DNA of 64,000 nucleotides from Lactarius indigo (lineage: Eukaryota > Basidiomycota > Agaricomycetes > Russulales > Russulaceae): positions 1 to 64,000 of the forward strand of contig JAFKAC010000065.1 of the NCBI GenBank assembly GCA_025766275.1, in the 5' to 3' direction. Positions 32,648 through 44,384 of this stretch are shown piece by piece (positions within the stretch are counted from its first letter, which is position 1; each line of letters starts with the position of its first letter). The position numbers were made by a program, and so were the translations under genes. The notes under the pieces were generated by a model. That model was given only the letters and a program-made list of their open reading frames with translations. It ran no database searches and had not been told where the DNA came from.

Positions 32648-33040
32648 ATCACTGTACTACGTCACTTCGCTCTTGACTTTGGAATACAACAGCAACTTTT
32701 CTTTTCTTTCGTACCACCTACTGAACTGGATACGAGCAAGCTCGTAAAATTGATAATGTCGATCAGTCACAAGTCGGTCATCCGACCTTATGGTATAGTA
32801 TCATTTTGTTTTGTGGTGCTAGATAGACGGGTATGTCGATTATCATGTGTAGCTAGTCCTAACTTATACTTTAAACACCGGGGGTAATGGAGAGGGAGAG
32901 ATGACGATGCTGAGTAACAAGCGTGCACAATGAGAAGTAACCTAGCCAATCAAAAGTCTGAGCAGCATGAACGAGCAACGAGACCAGAAAAATAGCTATG
33001 TGGAGAGAGAAAAGGGAGGGGACACGTGCATAATACAATC
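32648..33040. other. Intergenic, gene C 3' flank
   Basis: No gene. It contains unit-shared sequence also seen downstream of genes A and D (for example TGCTGAGTAACAAGCG at about 32908). Confidence 0.4.
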
Positions 33041-33049
33041 AGTACATGC

Positions 33050-34740
33050 CGCACAGACCGCGGCTCGTGTTTTGTTTTGTCGCTGCTCGGTGCCGTCCCG
33101 TGCCGATGCCAGGCTGCCACGAGATATCGCCAACAGGCAAGCGCGGCAAAGGCCCACCCGTCGTCCCAGCATCTGACCGTGCCCGCGCTCGTCATGCGCG
33201 GATAATCCATCGGCCCGGTACCGAGCGGTGGCGACGGCATGCCGATTCCCGACGCATCGCTTGCCGTGCGGCGCGTGGTGAGTCTGTTCAGCGAGATCGA
33301 GCTCTTGGGCATATCGGCTCCCCTGAAGGGGGCTTTCGCGCAGGTGTGGGGCTCAGCTCAATTTCGCGCGAGCACCGTGCCGTCTTTATACCAGAGCGCG
33401 GCGACCGTCTCGTGGTTGCCGTAGCGCTTGACGGGCACCGCGCGATTCGGGTGGACGTGGCGGACCGCGCGCAGGAGGCGAAGCAGGTTCAGCTTCATGA
33501 CCGCCTTGCTGTTGTTCAGCTTCTCCGTGATCCGCAGTGCCGATCGCGATCGGCATCAAGTGGCTGCAGACTTTGAGGAACGGATCGAACAGATTCTCGA
33601 ATGAGCCTGCTTTGGCGGAGACGAAACGCTTGAGGAGAGCGTCGAGCGACTTGGGCTTTGCTACCTCTTTCTCTACCCGAGCGGTCTCCTCTTGAAGCCT
33701 TAAAAACGGGGGAGGAGGGATCAATCGACGCGTTTTGGGTCGTGGAAATCGGAACCGTCGTCGCAAGCGGTGTACTCACCATGCTAGAATAGACTCGAGA
33801 GCTCAGTTGAAAGTAGGGACCCATCAGAAGCCTGATGTATGCCGCAAGACCATCGTGCTGCCGTAGCAATATCCGGCAGCTCTTCCCGGGGCTCGTAAGT
33901 CGCATAGAATAGAGTGGAAAGTGCCTGAGGAAAGTCGTCGACTCTATTCAAAAAAAAAAAAAGTCGTCGACTCGATGACGTGCATCAGTGACGGTATTAC
34001 ACCGGCCTGCGCGACCTCTTCCTCTCTGCCCATGTTCAATCGACACAAGTTGTAGTACGTCTGGAAGATATGATTTGACACTTCCTGAAAATGAAAAGCA
34101 ATATATCAGAACCGGGACGAAACCAAATTTTTCATCGACGTACCGTGTTGCGAGGTCCTGAGCTTTGCTCCTTTGCTCGTCGAGGATTCGGGTCAGGATC
34201 TAAATAGTATTTGCATTTTGCAGCACTTCGAGTAATATCCCATTCGTCGACAGATGGTCGATTGCCTTGAGCATGTGGACCAGGTACTCTGGGGCTTGAG
34301 GAGTTCGCAAGCTCGCACCAACCCTGCAAATGGCCCGTCTATGTCAGCCGTATACGGTCAATAGTGGGTGGCACGCACGCCGGACGACTTTCCGTGTTCC
34401 AAGCGCGTTGCGGACGTGGACATCGGACTGAGGCACTTGGCAGAAGACGAGAAGGATCTGGATGACCTGTTGCTTCATGTCCGCCACAGCCTCACTGTGG
34501 CTTGCCATTACATTCAGAAGCGCGGATTTACAGGAGATCGAACAGGCCGCCCATAACAAAGAGCTGGCAAAAATCACTCCTCGTGGAGATCGGACTTTGG
34601 GGCTCGAACACGTTCCCGATCCCGTTGAACACGTGTACAATCAGCTCGCTCTGCTCCGCAAAGTCTTCACCGGGGAAGTTGATGGGGACATTCAACCTCG
34701 ACATCTTTTTATCGAGGGAGAAAGAGGTGATAGAGAAGGT
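33050..34740 (-). pseudogene. Cdc15/SepH-type kinase C-terminal fragment, copy 3
   Basis: Minus-strand motifs include LQEETARVEKEVAKPKSLDALLKRFVSAKAGSFENLFDPFLKVC split over several frames, SGKSCRILLRQHDG-like and DVHVRNALGTRKVVRRA. Introns are retained (34145-34087 ending TTTTCAG). It is more decayed than copy 2: a deletion near the FFRRV segment, an extra A-rich insertion around 33950-33962 (11 or more A) with a small duplication of GTCGTCGACTC on either side, the shared stop in LLDLL, and a TAG in the NANTI segment. Confidence 0.65.
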
Positions 34741-34810
34741 AAGGAAAATGACGAGATGGGAACGAAGATCCTGGGCGCAGAGAATGACAGAGATAGTATT
34801 TCCAGAAGCA

Positions 34811-34819
34811 GGCTGTTAC
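34811..34819 (+). repeat. Target-site duplication GGCTGTTAC, left copy
   Basis: This 9-bp sequence recurs at 44476-44484. The homologous empty site near 29264 has a single GGCTGTTAC followed by sequence matching the right flank, which confirms the insertion point. Confidence 0.8.
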
Positions 34820-34912
34820 AACTGTCCTTGCTCAACCCCCCCCCCTAACACGTCACATGACATCACGTGACCACCAATCCACAAACTCGGAACCAAAAAT
34901 AAAGTTTGGCTC
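34820..34912 (+). repeat. MULE-like left terminal inverted repeat
   Basis: It matches the reverse complement of 44385-44475 with a few substitutions and one-base gaps (C-run length differs). It includes TCACATGA and TCACGTGA words 10 bp apart. Confidence 0.8.
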
Positions 34913-35089
34913 AAAAGTTATATACTTATCATAAGCATAAATATGATATAATTGTGCTCTTTTTTTTCTTCTTCTATTTGTCTTTTTAATCAAAAGAAAT
35001 ATATTTTTATTAGCTAATGAAAATTACATAAACTATGTACTTTTTTTGTCTAAGTTGAGAGGGAGATGTGGGGAGTAAACAGGGGGCCG

Positions 35090-35825
35090 TGTGCCCCATT
35101 CTGTAGCCCGCACGCCCCTGGAACACATCGGGGGAGGGGGGGGGCGCTTCCACGCAAGCGCGCGGTCACGTTTCGCCTTTGCGGGTGGACCTGGGGGAGG
35201 GGGGAGGGCCTCCGTGTGGCCGCCTGTTGGCGTTTTTGTCCTGGTGTGAACCCGGGGGGGGGCACGGCTGCCCCCTTGCAGTTTTGCCTTGATGTGCGAA
35301 CCCGGGGAAGAGGGTGGTCGTCCCGTGCGGCCACCCCTTCGCGTTTTTGCCCTGGCGCGCAAACCCGGAAGGGGGATGTCCCACACGGCCGCCCCTTCGC
35401 AGTTTTTCCCTGGTGCGCGAACCTGGAAGGGGGGGGGGGGGGGTCCTGTGTGGCCACACCTTCACGCTTTTGCCCAAGCGCGCGAGCCCAGGGGAAGGGG
35501 GAGCGCGTCCATGTGGCCGCCCGTTCGCGATTCGCCCTGGTGCGCGAACCTGGGGGAAGGGGGCGCCCCGTGCAGCCACTCCTTCGCGTCTCACCCTTGT
35601 GTGCGAGCCTGGGGGAGAGGGGTCTCCCGCGCCCCCCCCCCCTTCGCGTTTTGCTCTGGCGCGTGAACCCAGGGAGAGGGGGCGCTACTCCAGGTTGGAG
35701 CGCACCACCCCGTTCGCGCATTGCCCCTGCATACAAACGGGGTGGGGTGCAAAGGGTGTGGGGGCGCTCGTTCTCACCCCTGCGTCGGCCCCTCGTTCGC
35801 GCGTCGCCTCTGCGCGCAAACCAGG
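35090..35825. repeat. GC-rich minisatellite, left block (period about 60 bp)
   Basis: Degenerate tandem units of about 57-68 bp, each with a TTCGCGnnTTGCCC-like core followed by GCGCGAACC and a G-run. Cores are seen near 35338, 35395, 35460, 35524, 35582, 35643 and 35711. Long frames on both strands here are by-products of the GC-rich repeat. Confidence 0.75.
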
Positions 35826-36334
35826 TGTTACGGTACGGACTCGTTGACTCAACACACACGACTCATGACCGGTTATGACTACGGTCCGGTATCAGTATTA
35901 GTCATGGACTCTTACATCGCATCAGTCAGCACAGTAGTTTACATGTGATTGTAACTCGTGTATGACTCATTCCTAGGATAGCTGTACTAGGGTTCGAGCT
36001 AGTTACACTATTGGTTACTTACTGTTCGAGCGGCGCTTTAAAGCCCGCGTGTATCTGTATAAGTAGTAGTCGCGAAAGACCAAGAGTCCCCATCTTGGTC
36101 TTCTTCAATCCACCACTTGAATCGTCTCTTGTCTGCCTTAGCCTCGGGCTAAGCGAGCTTCCACTTTGGTTCACCAAGAGAGCCATCTTCCTTACCTTTA
36201 CGGTGCAGCGTGTGCCAGAGTGCCCCTGTTCACCTTGCGTTGGGTTGACACGAGATCCCCATTCGCCTAACCTTCGCTAAGTCGATTACGCCCTTCTCAC
36301 GTCCAAGTCGGACTCACGCCGGTGGAGCGTAACA
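35826..36334 (+). repeat. Gypsy-2 5' LTR (509 bp)
   Basis: TGTTACGG...GCGTAACA. TATAAG is at 36058. A hairpin AAGACCAAGA-GTCCCCA-TCTTGGTCTT lies at 36076-36102, whose 3' arm matches the primer site in reverse complement and marks the predicted RNA start at about 36092. Confidence 0.95.
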
Positions 36335-36336
36335 TT

Positions 36337-36347
36337 AAGACCAAGAT
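36337..36347 (+). other. Gypsy-2 self-priming primer-binding site
   Basis: AAGACCAAGAT is complementary over 11 nt to LTR positions 36092-36102, which lie 34 nt downstream of the TATA box. The same site is present in Gypsy-4 at 53012-53022. Confidence 0.7.
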
Positions 36348-36355
36348 CCCCAATC

Positions 36356-38317
36356 GTGGCGTATTCGACTAGAGACCAGTGGACGTCATTCCGTCCCTAC
36401 CATATTGAAAGAAGAGGAGATCGCAACGTACCTACAAGATTCCTAGGGGCAGCCCAGTGGAGAGAACGAGGAGAAGAAACCGGATATTTCGTAGAGTTCA
36501 ACGGGCCTAACCGTTTCCGACCCGTTGAGTTCAATTTCGAACACCTCTGTTGGACTGAGGTTACTTGGAATCCCATAGATCACCGCTGGGACATTGTACG
36601 ACCAGCAGGAAGAAACTACAACTGCGATATCGACGTACGAGAACTTAACAGTCGCGCAGACTACGGTCCCATTGACGGACAAGCACAAGAACATACCGAC
36701 GAAGGAGCTAGCGGAGAGGAAATTTCCGAAAGTCAATCACCAAGTAGAGGAACGACGCCAGCAGAAGAAGCCAGTTTAGGGGCTATTGGAGACCACATCA
36801 TACGACAAACTGAGTCCCTTACCATTCAACAACCCGAACCAGAAGTAATTCATATCCGCAGCCCAGCAATCGCGATGGCAACCGCCACTATTACGCAAGA
36901 AGAATTGCAACTCACCATCGAAGCGAGAGATCAGATAGCCCTAGAAGAACAAAGATGCATTGCAGAAGAATCATGAGCCAACCTGGCTCCTATCAATCCA
37001 TACACTGGACACCGGATGACCGAAGACGATGTAGCAATTCACCGTGCCATTGGGCCTGATGTAGCTGACCCTCCCAGCGGAGGAGGAGGACCCCCTGGCG
37101 ATTTACCAGGAGGGGGAAGACCCCCATCACGAGGAGCTGGATTTGGGGGATTCCCTGGAGGATTTCCAGGAGGACCACTGGGAGGAGGACCTCCGGGAGG
37201 AGGATTACCAGGTGCAGGTCCCATTGTTCCCCCTCCAAGTAACAAACTGGCTGGCGAAGCACCCACAGTGTTCGATGGAGAATGAGCGAAAGTTGAAGCG
37301 TTTCTCACTCAATGGCATGTCTACTGGGGCATGAATGCCGATGAAGGCATCATGGCAACCCCATACCGACGTGCCCTACTTTTCCTCTCTTACATCAAAG
37401 GCGTCAATGTTAGCGAATGGGTATTAGCCATGCTTACCTGGCTCAACGGTCAGATACAAGCCGGAATACCCTGTACCAGTGAAGGACTATGGAACGAAGT
37501 TACGCGCAGCTTCATGCAGCGCTTCCGCAACACCATGGAACAAGAGCAAGCCCAATACGAACTCAAGAAAGGAGTTAAGATGATCGGGGGCAACCTAGAT
37601 GAGTATTGCACCCAGTTCGAACAGTTAATACGCCGCGCTCAGTACAGGCTGGACGACCCACAAACACTCGACTTGTTCGCAAGTGGGCTCCCGAAGGACC
37701 TATATGAAAAGGTCTACACCCTCGACAATCCCCGCACTTATCGCGAGTGGAAGGAAGCAGCCACCACTCGTCAACAGCAGTATCTTCACCTCAAAGCAGT
37801 GCTAAACAAAGGGGCTCCCCAGGGACAAGGACAAGGAAGACCTCGTCAACAACGACAATGGCAGGGGCCACCAAGAAGTTCCTGGCAACCAAGGAACTTA
37901 CCCCGAGATCCCAACGCTATGGATACCTCGGCAGATCGAATTCGAGGGCGACTCGTGGGGGCAGAAGATATACTCGCTCCGCGTCCCCCATATCGACCAA
38001 GAGGAGGATTCCTCCAAAGAGGAGGAGGACGTAATAATCCAAGGCCAGTCACCTGCTATAACTGTGGAAAGGACGGACACATGGCCCGCGATTGTAGACA
38101 ACCGCGAGAGGGGTATCAACCCCGAGCATCGACTAGTCGATATATTGACACCGACTATAGTCAACAAGAACCAGAGGTCGCTACCAGGGCGGTTCAGGAA
38201 ACACCCCCTCAACAGCGCGCCAGCGATTGGCTTAATGGAGTAGCAGGAGAATCAGATGACATAAAGGACATTATCCTCCAACAGTTATGGAAAAAGGAGG
38301 GTTTTCAGGACGCCTGA
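36356..38317 (+). pseudogene. gag: Gypsy-2 gag, broken by two CGA-to-TGA stops; ATG-free N-terminal extension
   Basis: The frame opens near a GTG at 36356. The first ATG anywhere after the predicted RNA start is at 36875, in the same frame. The 173-codon segment before it is conserved in Gypsy-4 with mostly silent changes, so it is probably translated from a non-AUG codon. TGA at 36974 and 37283 replace CGA/CGT (Arg) codons still present in Gypsy-4. Next come a Gly/Pro-rich linker (about 37065-37230), the capsid region (37331-37780, SEWVLAMLTWLNGQIQAG) and a CCHC knuckle CYNCGKDGHMARDC at about 38052. It ends at TGA 38315-38317, 10 nt past the slippery heptamer. Confidence 0.85.
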
Positions 38318-38342
38318 ACCCATCGGCCTGGGTAAGGGCGGT
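38299..38342 (+). promoter_or_regulatory. Gypsy-2 gag-pol -1 frameshift signal
   Basis: The heptamer G-GGT-TTT (38299-38305) in the gag frame is followed by a 5-nt spacer and a two-tier stem: CGCC pairs GGCG and inside it ACCCA-TCGGCC-TGGGT. A -1 slip enters pol directly. The heptamer and inner stem are kept in Gypsy-4 (about 55804), where the outer stem has lost its CpGs. Confidence 0.7.
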
Positions 38343-41300
38343 TAATTGTAACAGTGTAATCATGACTCGCTATCGTTCTATGAGAGTTCCAGTATCGATT
38401 CGCACCAGTTACGCAATGGCCGACATACGAGCACTAGTCGACTCAGGAGCAACCCATTGCTTCATGAAACCCTCCTTCGCAAAACGGATGGGACTAGGGA
38501 CTAAATTACTCGATATCCCGAAGAAAATATGGAATATCGACAACACGGAAAACAAATCGGGACATATCACTCATTACACCAACGTCGACGTACAGACTAA
38601 AGGCATTCATAAGGAAATCCGCTTCCTTATTACAGATATTGGCAATGAAGACATCGTATTAGGTTACCCCTGGCTTGCCATATACGACCCTCACATCAAA
38701 TGGTCACAAGCGGCCATTCACGAAGACATGCTCCCCATTATCATTCGCTCGACTAACCCGAGCATCAAAACAACCACAGTAATGGCGACAGCCACTGTCC
38801 AAGACGACGACTACGAAGTCGTACACTCTTGTGTTATCACGGACGAACAACGGCAACAGTTTGAAGAAGGATGTCGAATCAGGGCCACGGCCACTGATCT
38901 CGCCATTGCCGCCCAACAATATACCACTAAAGCTGAGTTACCCCCCAAATACCGCGAATTCGAACGTCTCTTCAGTGAAGAAGCATCGGACAGGTTTCCG
39001 CCCAGCAGGCCCTGGGATCATGCCATCGAATTCAAACCAGGGACAGCTGACGCCATAGATTGCAAGATATACCCCATGACTCAAGAAGAAGACAAGAAAC
39101 TGCGCGAATGGATCAATGAACAACTGGCAAAGGGCTACATACGACCCTCTAAGTCCCCATACGCATCATCCTTCTTCTTCATCAAAAAGAAGGATGGCAA
39201 GTTACGACCCGTCCAAGACTACCGCAAAATCAACGCTGTCACTATCCGCAATCAGTATCCACTCCCTCTCATTTCCGACCTCATTACCGACCTTAGCAAC
39301 GCTCACATCTACACCAAGCTCGACGTTAGATGGGGGTATAACAACATACGCATCAAAGAGGGAGACGAGGAAAAGGCAGCATTCAAAACGCGATATGGAC
39401 TATTCGAACCAACGGTGATGTTCTTCGGCTTAACCAACTCCCCCGCAACATTCCAGACTATGATGAACTTCATCTTCAGGGACATCATTGCAAAACACGA
39501 GAAATGTGGAACGGTTATTCGGGTCTACATGGACGATATTGGCATCGCTACGGGGCTTAATCACTCACTACCAGATCACATAGAAGCAGTCAAAGACGTA
39601 CTTCGTGTGTCCGCCGAACACGATCTGTACTACAAGCTTGAGAAATGTCTCTTCCACTCCCCACGCATGGATTACCTGGGGGTAATCCTTGAAAAGGGGG
39701 TGACGCGCATGGACCCTGTTAAAATTTCGGGTATTAAAGATTGGCCTACGCCAACCAAAGTTAAGGACGTCCGCTCTTTTCTCGGATTTTGCAACTTTTA
39801 CCGACCCTTCATACGAGGATTTGCGACCAAAGCACGACCTCTTAATAAACTTACGCGCAAAGACACCGAATGGCAGTGGGGAGCCGAAGAGGAGAAGGCG
39901 TTCCAAGACCTCAAAGCCCTTGTCACTAGCGAACCCGTCCTCGCGCATCCGGATCTCACACAACAATTTGAACTAGAAGTCGACGCGTCCGGTTTCGCCA
40001 CGGGTGCAGTCCTCCTCCAACGAAAAGCAGACGGCAAACGACATCCGATTGGCTATTATTCGTCCACTCTTAACGAGGCTGAACGAAATTACGACATCTA
40101 TGACCTCGAACTCCTCGCAATTGTTAAAGCATTCCGCCACTGGAGACCCCTTTTAGCGGGCTCCCCTCACAAGATCAAAGTGTTCTCCGACCATCTTAAC
40201 TTGCAATACTGGAGATCACCGCAAAAAATCAGTAGACGCGTGGCCAGGGAAGTACTTGAACTCTCGGAATACGATTTCGAGATTCACCACATTAAAGGGA
40301 CTTCTAATGGGCGTGCCGACGCGTTATCGCGAAGACCAGACTACGACCAAGGAGATAACGATAACGAAGGAATCACGGTACTACCCAACAGCGTCTTCGC
40401 ACGCGCCACTACGCTGGAAGAACCACGACACCCACACTGGAGACCTGAGATCTTACCAGTAGAAATGACTCCGGAACATCCTATCTACAAACAGGACACA
40501 GCTAAGTTGAAACCTTGGGTCGACGCTCATAAGCTAAAAGACATCGAAGGGACATGGTATAAAGATGGACGCCGAGTAGTCACCGGCAGTATTCACGACA
40601 AGCGCACCATCATTGCTGCTCACCATGACCCTCCTGTCTACGGCCATCCGGGCATCAAACGCACCCTTCAACTCACTGAACGACATTACTGGTGGCCGCA
40701 AATGAAGAATGACGTTGTAGATTATGTCAAAGGCTGCGCAGAATGCCAACGGCACAAAGTCAACCTCCGTCCTATCAGGGCACCCCTACAACCCATCTAT
40801 CCTAAACCAGAAGCTCTACCATTTGAAACCATTGCTGTGGACTTTATTACCAAACTCCCTATCTCTCGTGGATATGACTCCATTCTAACGGTGACCGATC
40901 ACGATTGTACTAAAGCTGCCGTCTTCATCCCGTGTAATGAGGAGATAACAGCTGAAGGGACGGCCGCTCTGTACGTTTCTCACGTCTTCCCACGATTTGG
41001 ACTCCCCTCGCGTGTCATCAGTGACCGAGACCCCCGTTTCGCATCCAAATTCATGCGAGAGATATGCAAAATCCTTGGCATCAGCCAAAATATCTCAACC
41101 GCTTATCACCCACGAACCGATGGCCAATCAGAGCGAACAAATCAATGGCTCGAGCAATATCTCCGCTTTTGGGTAAATGAACGACAAGACGACTGGGTCC
41201 GTTATCTGCCAATGGCAGAATTCACGCATAACAACTGGCCTAACGAAACCACACGGGAATCCCCCTTCTTCCTCTTATCGGGGTTCAACCCTCGCGCTGA

Positions 41301-43092
41301 TTGGACCGATAGGCCTTCCCCTATCCCACAGGTGTCGTTGAGACTAGACCAATTCAAGCAAGCGCGACAGCGCGCTTTCTCCTGCATGCTCCGGGCGCAA
41401 AAGTCATGGGTCAAAAACAAAGATACGCCCAAGTTCAAAGAAGGAGACCTCGTGTGGCTGGAAGGACGCCACTTGCGCACCCATCAACCAACCGCAAAAC
41501 TAGCGGCTAAACGACACGGGCCATTCAAGGTCATCCAGGTGATGTCCTCTGTCAATTATCGACTTGAACTCCCCACGCAGTGGAGCATCCATGACGTGTT
41601 CCACATAGATCTTCTCACACCTTATCGCGAAACACCCACGCACGGGCCAAACTATCAGCGCCCACCACCTGATTTGGTCGATAACGAAGAAGAATATGAA
41701 ATCGAGAAGATTCTAGACTCTCGGCGATTCGGCAGAAGACGTCGACTCCAATACCTTATCAAATGGAAGGGTTATCCGGACTCAGATAATCAATGGATAG
41801 ATAAGGATGACGTATTTGCCGACGAAGCCGTTCGGGAGTTCAAACGTTCTAACCCCGACAGAGAAACACATATAAGGATGACCTCTTGTCGCGATAAGTC
41901 CCCATCTCCCACTCACTCCATGTCCTCTACTCGACGCAATGACCAGCTCGCACTCCTCTCTACCCTCGTCAATGACTCCTCCGCCACGCTTGTTGACCCC
42001 GACTCCACCAACAACACCGCAGCCACTAGAGCTGAAGGAGGAAGCCGTACCTCCGTGCAGCATGAGGAAGACGGCCCTATCACTAGTGAAGAACTGCACC
42101 AGACACTGCAACGATTCCCTGTGCCCGTACAGGGAACTCTCGACGACGATCCAGCAGCAACTCAGCCAGCACCTCCGCCAATGTACGCCCTCACAAATCC
42201 CAACACCGGTGAGCCCAAAGTCTTCCTCACGGAAGACGAGCTTTTTCGGCTTCAAGCAGCTGTCCCGCGCGGTGCAACCACCCGACGCCATGAAGAAATA
42301 CGAACAAGAATGGAAGGAGACGGCGGCGCGGTGGCAGCGGGAGCAACTGCATATCGCCGCCTGCCGACGCCGGATGATGAAGGAGCGGAGGGAGTACTGG
42401 ACAAAGATGAGGATGAGGACGAGCTTGGAGACCATTACCCCATCAGGCACGCATTCCTTAATCATGAATTCTACCCTGAAGATCCAGCCGCCACTCCCTA
42501 CCTCGTCGACGCAGCGGGGGGGCCTTTACACCGAGGACGAGTCGCCGTGGCACAAGCGGCTCGTTATACACCAATGGGCGAACGAGACCCAGCAACCAGG
42601 GTCGTCGTCCCTGAAGGGTTCCGGGTCAATAGAGGACCCGATTACATTCCGTTCCCGATCAAGCTCCCCAACGGACCGACGGTACAAGCCTCCCACGTAC
42701 AGGTTATCCGAGGAGGAGACCCCTTCGTACTCGGACTAGCTCCGGGATCAGGTTTCCTTTACGGTAAACCTCTCTATGCCACTCCCCACCTTCCCAAAAA
42801 CAACCGCGCCTTCATCCCACATGAAGAGTATTTTATGCTCCGCGATCGACACCCCACAGACCTGCTGCTCACGCGCATTGGGGATGTCACTCTCACTCAA
42901 GAACTGCGCCGGTTCCAACAGTTCGCCTTTGCCAAAGACCAGCTGGAGAAACGGATTCGGCAGTTGCAGATGGATAGAGAGATGGTGATTGCAGATAAGA
43001 AGGACAGTCTCTATCGTCTCGAGCGTGCTAACATATTGGCGAGGATGGAGGATGAAGTGGAACGAATGAGACAGGAATCGGTAGCGGATTAG
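38306..43092 (+). CDS. pol: Gypsy-2 pol (PR-RT-RH-IN-chromodomain plus 400-aa C-terminal extension)
   Basis: The frame is open from about 38287 to TAG 43092. Protease has ALVDSGATHCFM (about 38435). Reverse transcriptase has [21 protein letters not shown] and catalytic YMDD (about 39525), followed by RNase H (VDASGFATGAV). Integrase has an HHCC finger (HPGIKRTLQLTERHYWWPQ...CAECQ), DDE residues (VDFITK, SDRDPRFAS, QSERTNQW) and a GPF segment. A chromodomain (about 41690-41860, LQYLIKWKGYPDSDNQW) should direct integration to modified chromatin. Unusually, about 400 residues follow: a Ser/Thr-rich stretch, a Pro/Asp/Glu-rich middle and a charged coiled coil at the end (EKRIRQLQMDREM...ERMRQES). 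A second frame (41939-42739) is also open inside this tail. Confidence 0.92.
41939..42739 (+). CDS. Possible overlapping ORF inside the Gypsy-2 pol tail (266 aa)
   Basis: An ATG-initiated frame, +1 to pol. Its middle (MKKYEQEWKETAARWQREQL and on, then RRRMMKERREYW) reads like a real charged helix, while pol in the same place is Gly/Ala/Asp-rich and less protein-like. It may be a true overlapping gene, or pol may have suffered compensating frameshifts here. Weakly supported. Confidence 0.25.
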   Translation: MTSSHSSLPSSMTPPPRLLTPTPPTTPQPLELKEEAVPPCSMRKTALSLVKNCTRHCNDSLCPYRELSTTIQQQLSQHLRQCTPSQIPTPVSPKSSSRKTSFFGFKQLSRAVQPPDAMKKYEQEWKETAARWQREQLHIAACRRRMMKERREYWTKMRMRTSLETITPSGTHSLIMNSTLKIQPPLPTSSTQRGGLYTEDESPWHKRLVIHQWANETQQPGSSSLKGSGSIEDPITFRSRSSSPTDRRYKPPTYRLSEEETPSYSD

Positions 43093-43124
43093 TGAGGTGG
43101 GCCTCACTCCTGAAAAGGGGGTGA

Positions 43125-43633
43125 TGTTACGGTACGGACTCGTTGACTCAACACACACGACTCATGACCGGTTATGACTACGGTCCGGTATCAGTATTAG
43201 TCATGGACTCTTACATCGCATCAGTCAGCACAGTAGTTTACATGTGATTGTAACTCGTGTATGACTCATTCCTAGGATAGCTGTACTAGGGTTCGAGCTA
43301 GTTACGCTATTGGTTACTTACTGTTCGAGCGGCGCTTTAAAGCCCGCGTGTATCTGTATAAGTAGTAGTCGCGAAAGACCAAGAGTCCCCATCTTGGTCT
43401 TCTTCAATCCACCACTTGAATCGTCTCTTGTCTGCCTTAGCCTCGGGCTAAGCGAGCTTCCACTTTGGTTCACCAAGAGAGCCATCTTCCTTACCTTTAC
43501 GGTGCAGCATGTGCCAGAGTGCCCCTGTTCACCTTGCGTTGGGTTGACACGAGATCCCCATTCGCCTAACCTTCGCTAAGTCGATTACGCCCTTCTCACG
43601 TCCAAGTCGGACTCACGCCGGTGGAGCGTAACA
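43125..43633 (+). repeat. Gypsy-2 3' LTR (509 bp)
   Basis: It differs from the 5' LTR at two sites (TTACGCTA/TTACACTA and CAGCATG/CAGCGTG), both CpG transitions. Second CCAGG follows at 43634. Confidence 0.95.
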
Positions 43634-43638
43634 CCAGG

Positions 43639-44255
43639 GGGGGGGAGCCGTGGCGCTGCCTCTGGCAAGGCACGCGGGTCCCCGGCAAGAAGGGGGGGAG
43701 AGTGCGCGTGCCTTGTCCCACGCCGTCCCACGTTGTGTGCCCTGTTCGCGAGTAAACGAGGCAGGGGAGGGGGGGGAGGAGAGATGGGGGATGTAGCCGT
43801 CCTGTGTCTGCACCTCGTTCCTGCGCCCCCTCCTTGCGCGCAAACGGGAGTGGCGGCGGCGGTGGCGGCTTGTCCCGCATTTGCGTGTCCTGTTCGCGCG
43901 TGAACGAGGGAAGCGAGGGGAGTGGGGGCGTACCTGTCGCGCCCCCATTGCGTGCAAAAGGGGGGTGCCACTTTTGCGCGCCCCCCCCCATTCGTGAGTC
44001 AACGGGGGCGAGGGTTCAGGTCTCCTGTTCGATGTGAATGGGGACGGGGAGGCGAAAGGGGACGTACCTGTCCCGCGCCTTCTTTGCACGCAAACAGGGG
44101 GGAGGGGGGGGGCACCTTGCGGCCCCTTCGCGTGTAAACGAGGGTGGGGGGGCTTGTCCTGCACAGTCCTGCGTGTCTTGCGCACGTGTACGGGGTTGGG
44201 AGGGGGGGCAAAGGATGGAGGAAAGGAGGGGCCGCGCGCCAAAAGGGGATGAGGG
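43639..44255. repeat. GC-rich minisatellite, right block
   Basis: Continues the left block after Gypsy-2, with units carrying TTCGCGnGTnAACGAGG and G-runs, plus a GGCGGCGGTGGCGG stretch at about 43853. No gene. Confidence 0.7.
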
Positions 44256-44384
44256 GGGATGGAATGCTGTATGCAATGCCACGCACACATTGTCCACCTT
44301 ATTTGCTTTTGTTTGTACTTTATTTATGCTACAAATAAAAGGGGAAAAAAAAGTATAGAGTTTGTGATATGTTACATAATTTTC

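Larger units (their letters stand above)
35826..43633 (+). mobile_element. Gypsy-2, chromodomain Ty3/Gypsy retrotransposon, in the minisatellite
   Basis: LTRs of 509 bp at 35826-36334 and 43125-43633 are flanked by CCAGG (35821-35825 and 43634-43638). It has a primer site 2 nt inside the left LTR, a polypurine tract AAAAGGGGG (43113-43121), gag, a frameshift signal and one long pol frame. LTRs differ at two positions only, both CpG transitions, so insertion is recent. pol is fully open; gag has two CGA-to-TGA stops (36974, 37283), so this copy cannot make full Gag. Confidence 0.95.

Noticed and set aside
35050..35880. Long open frames on both strands (about 270 codons each)
   Set aside because: They lie in the GC-rich minisatellite, are open in several frames at once because stops are rare there, and encode only repeats.
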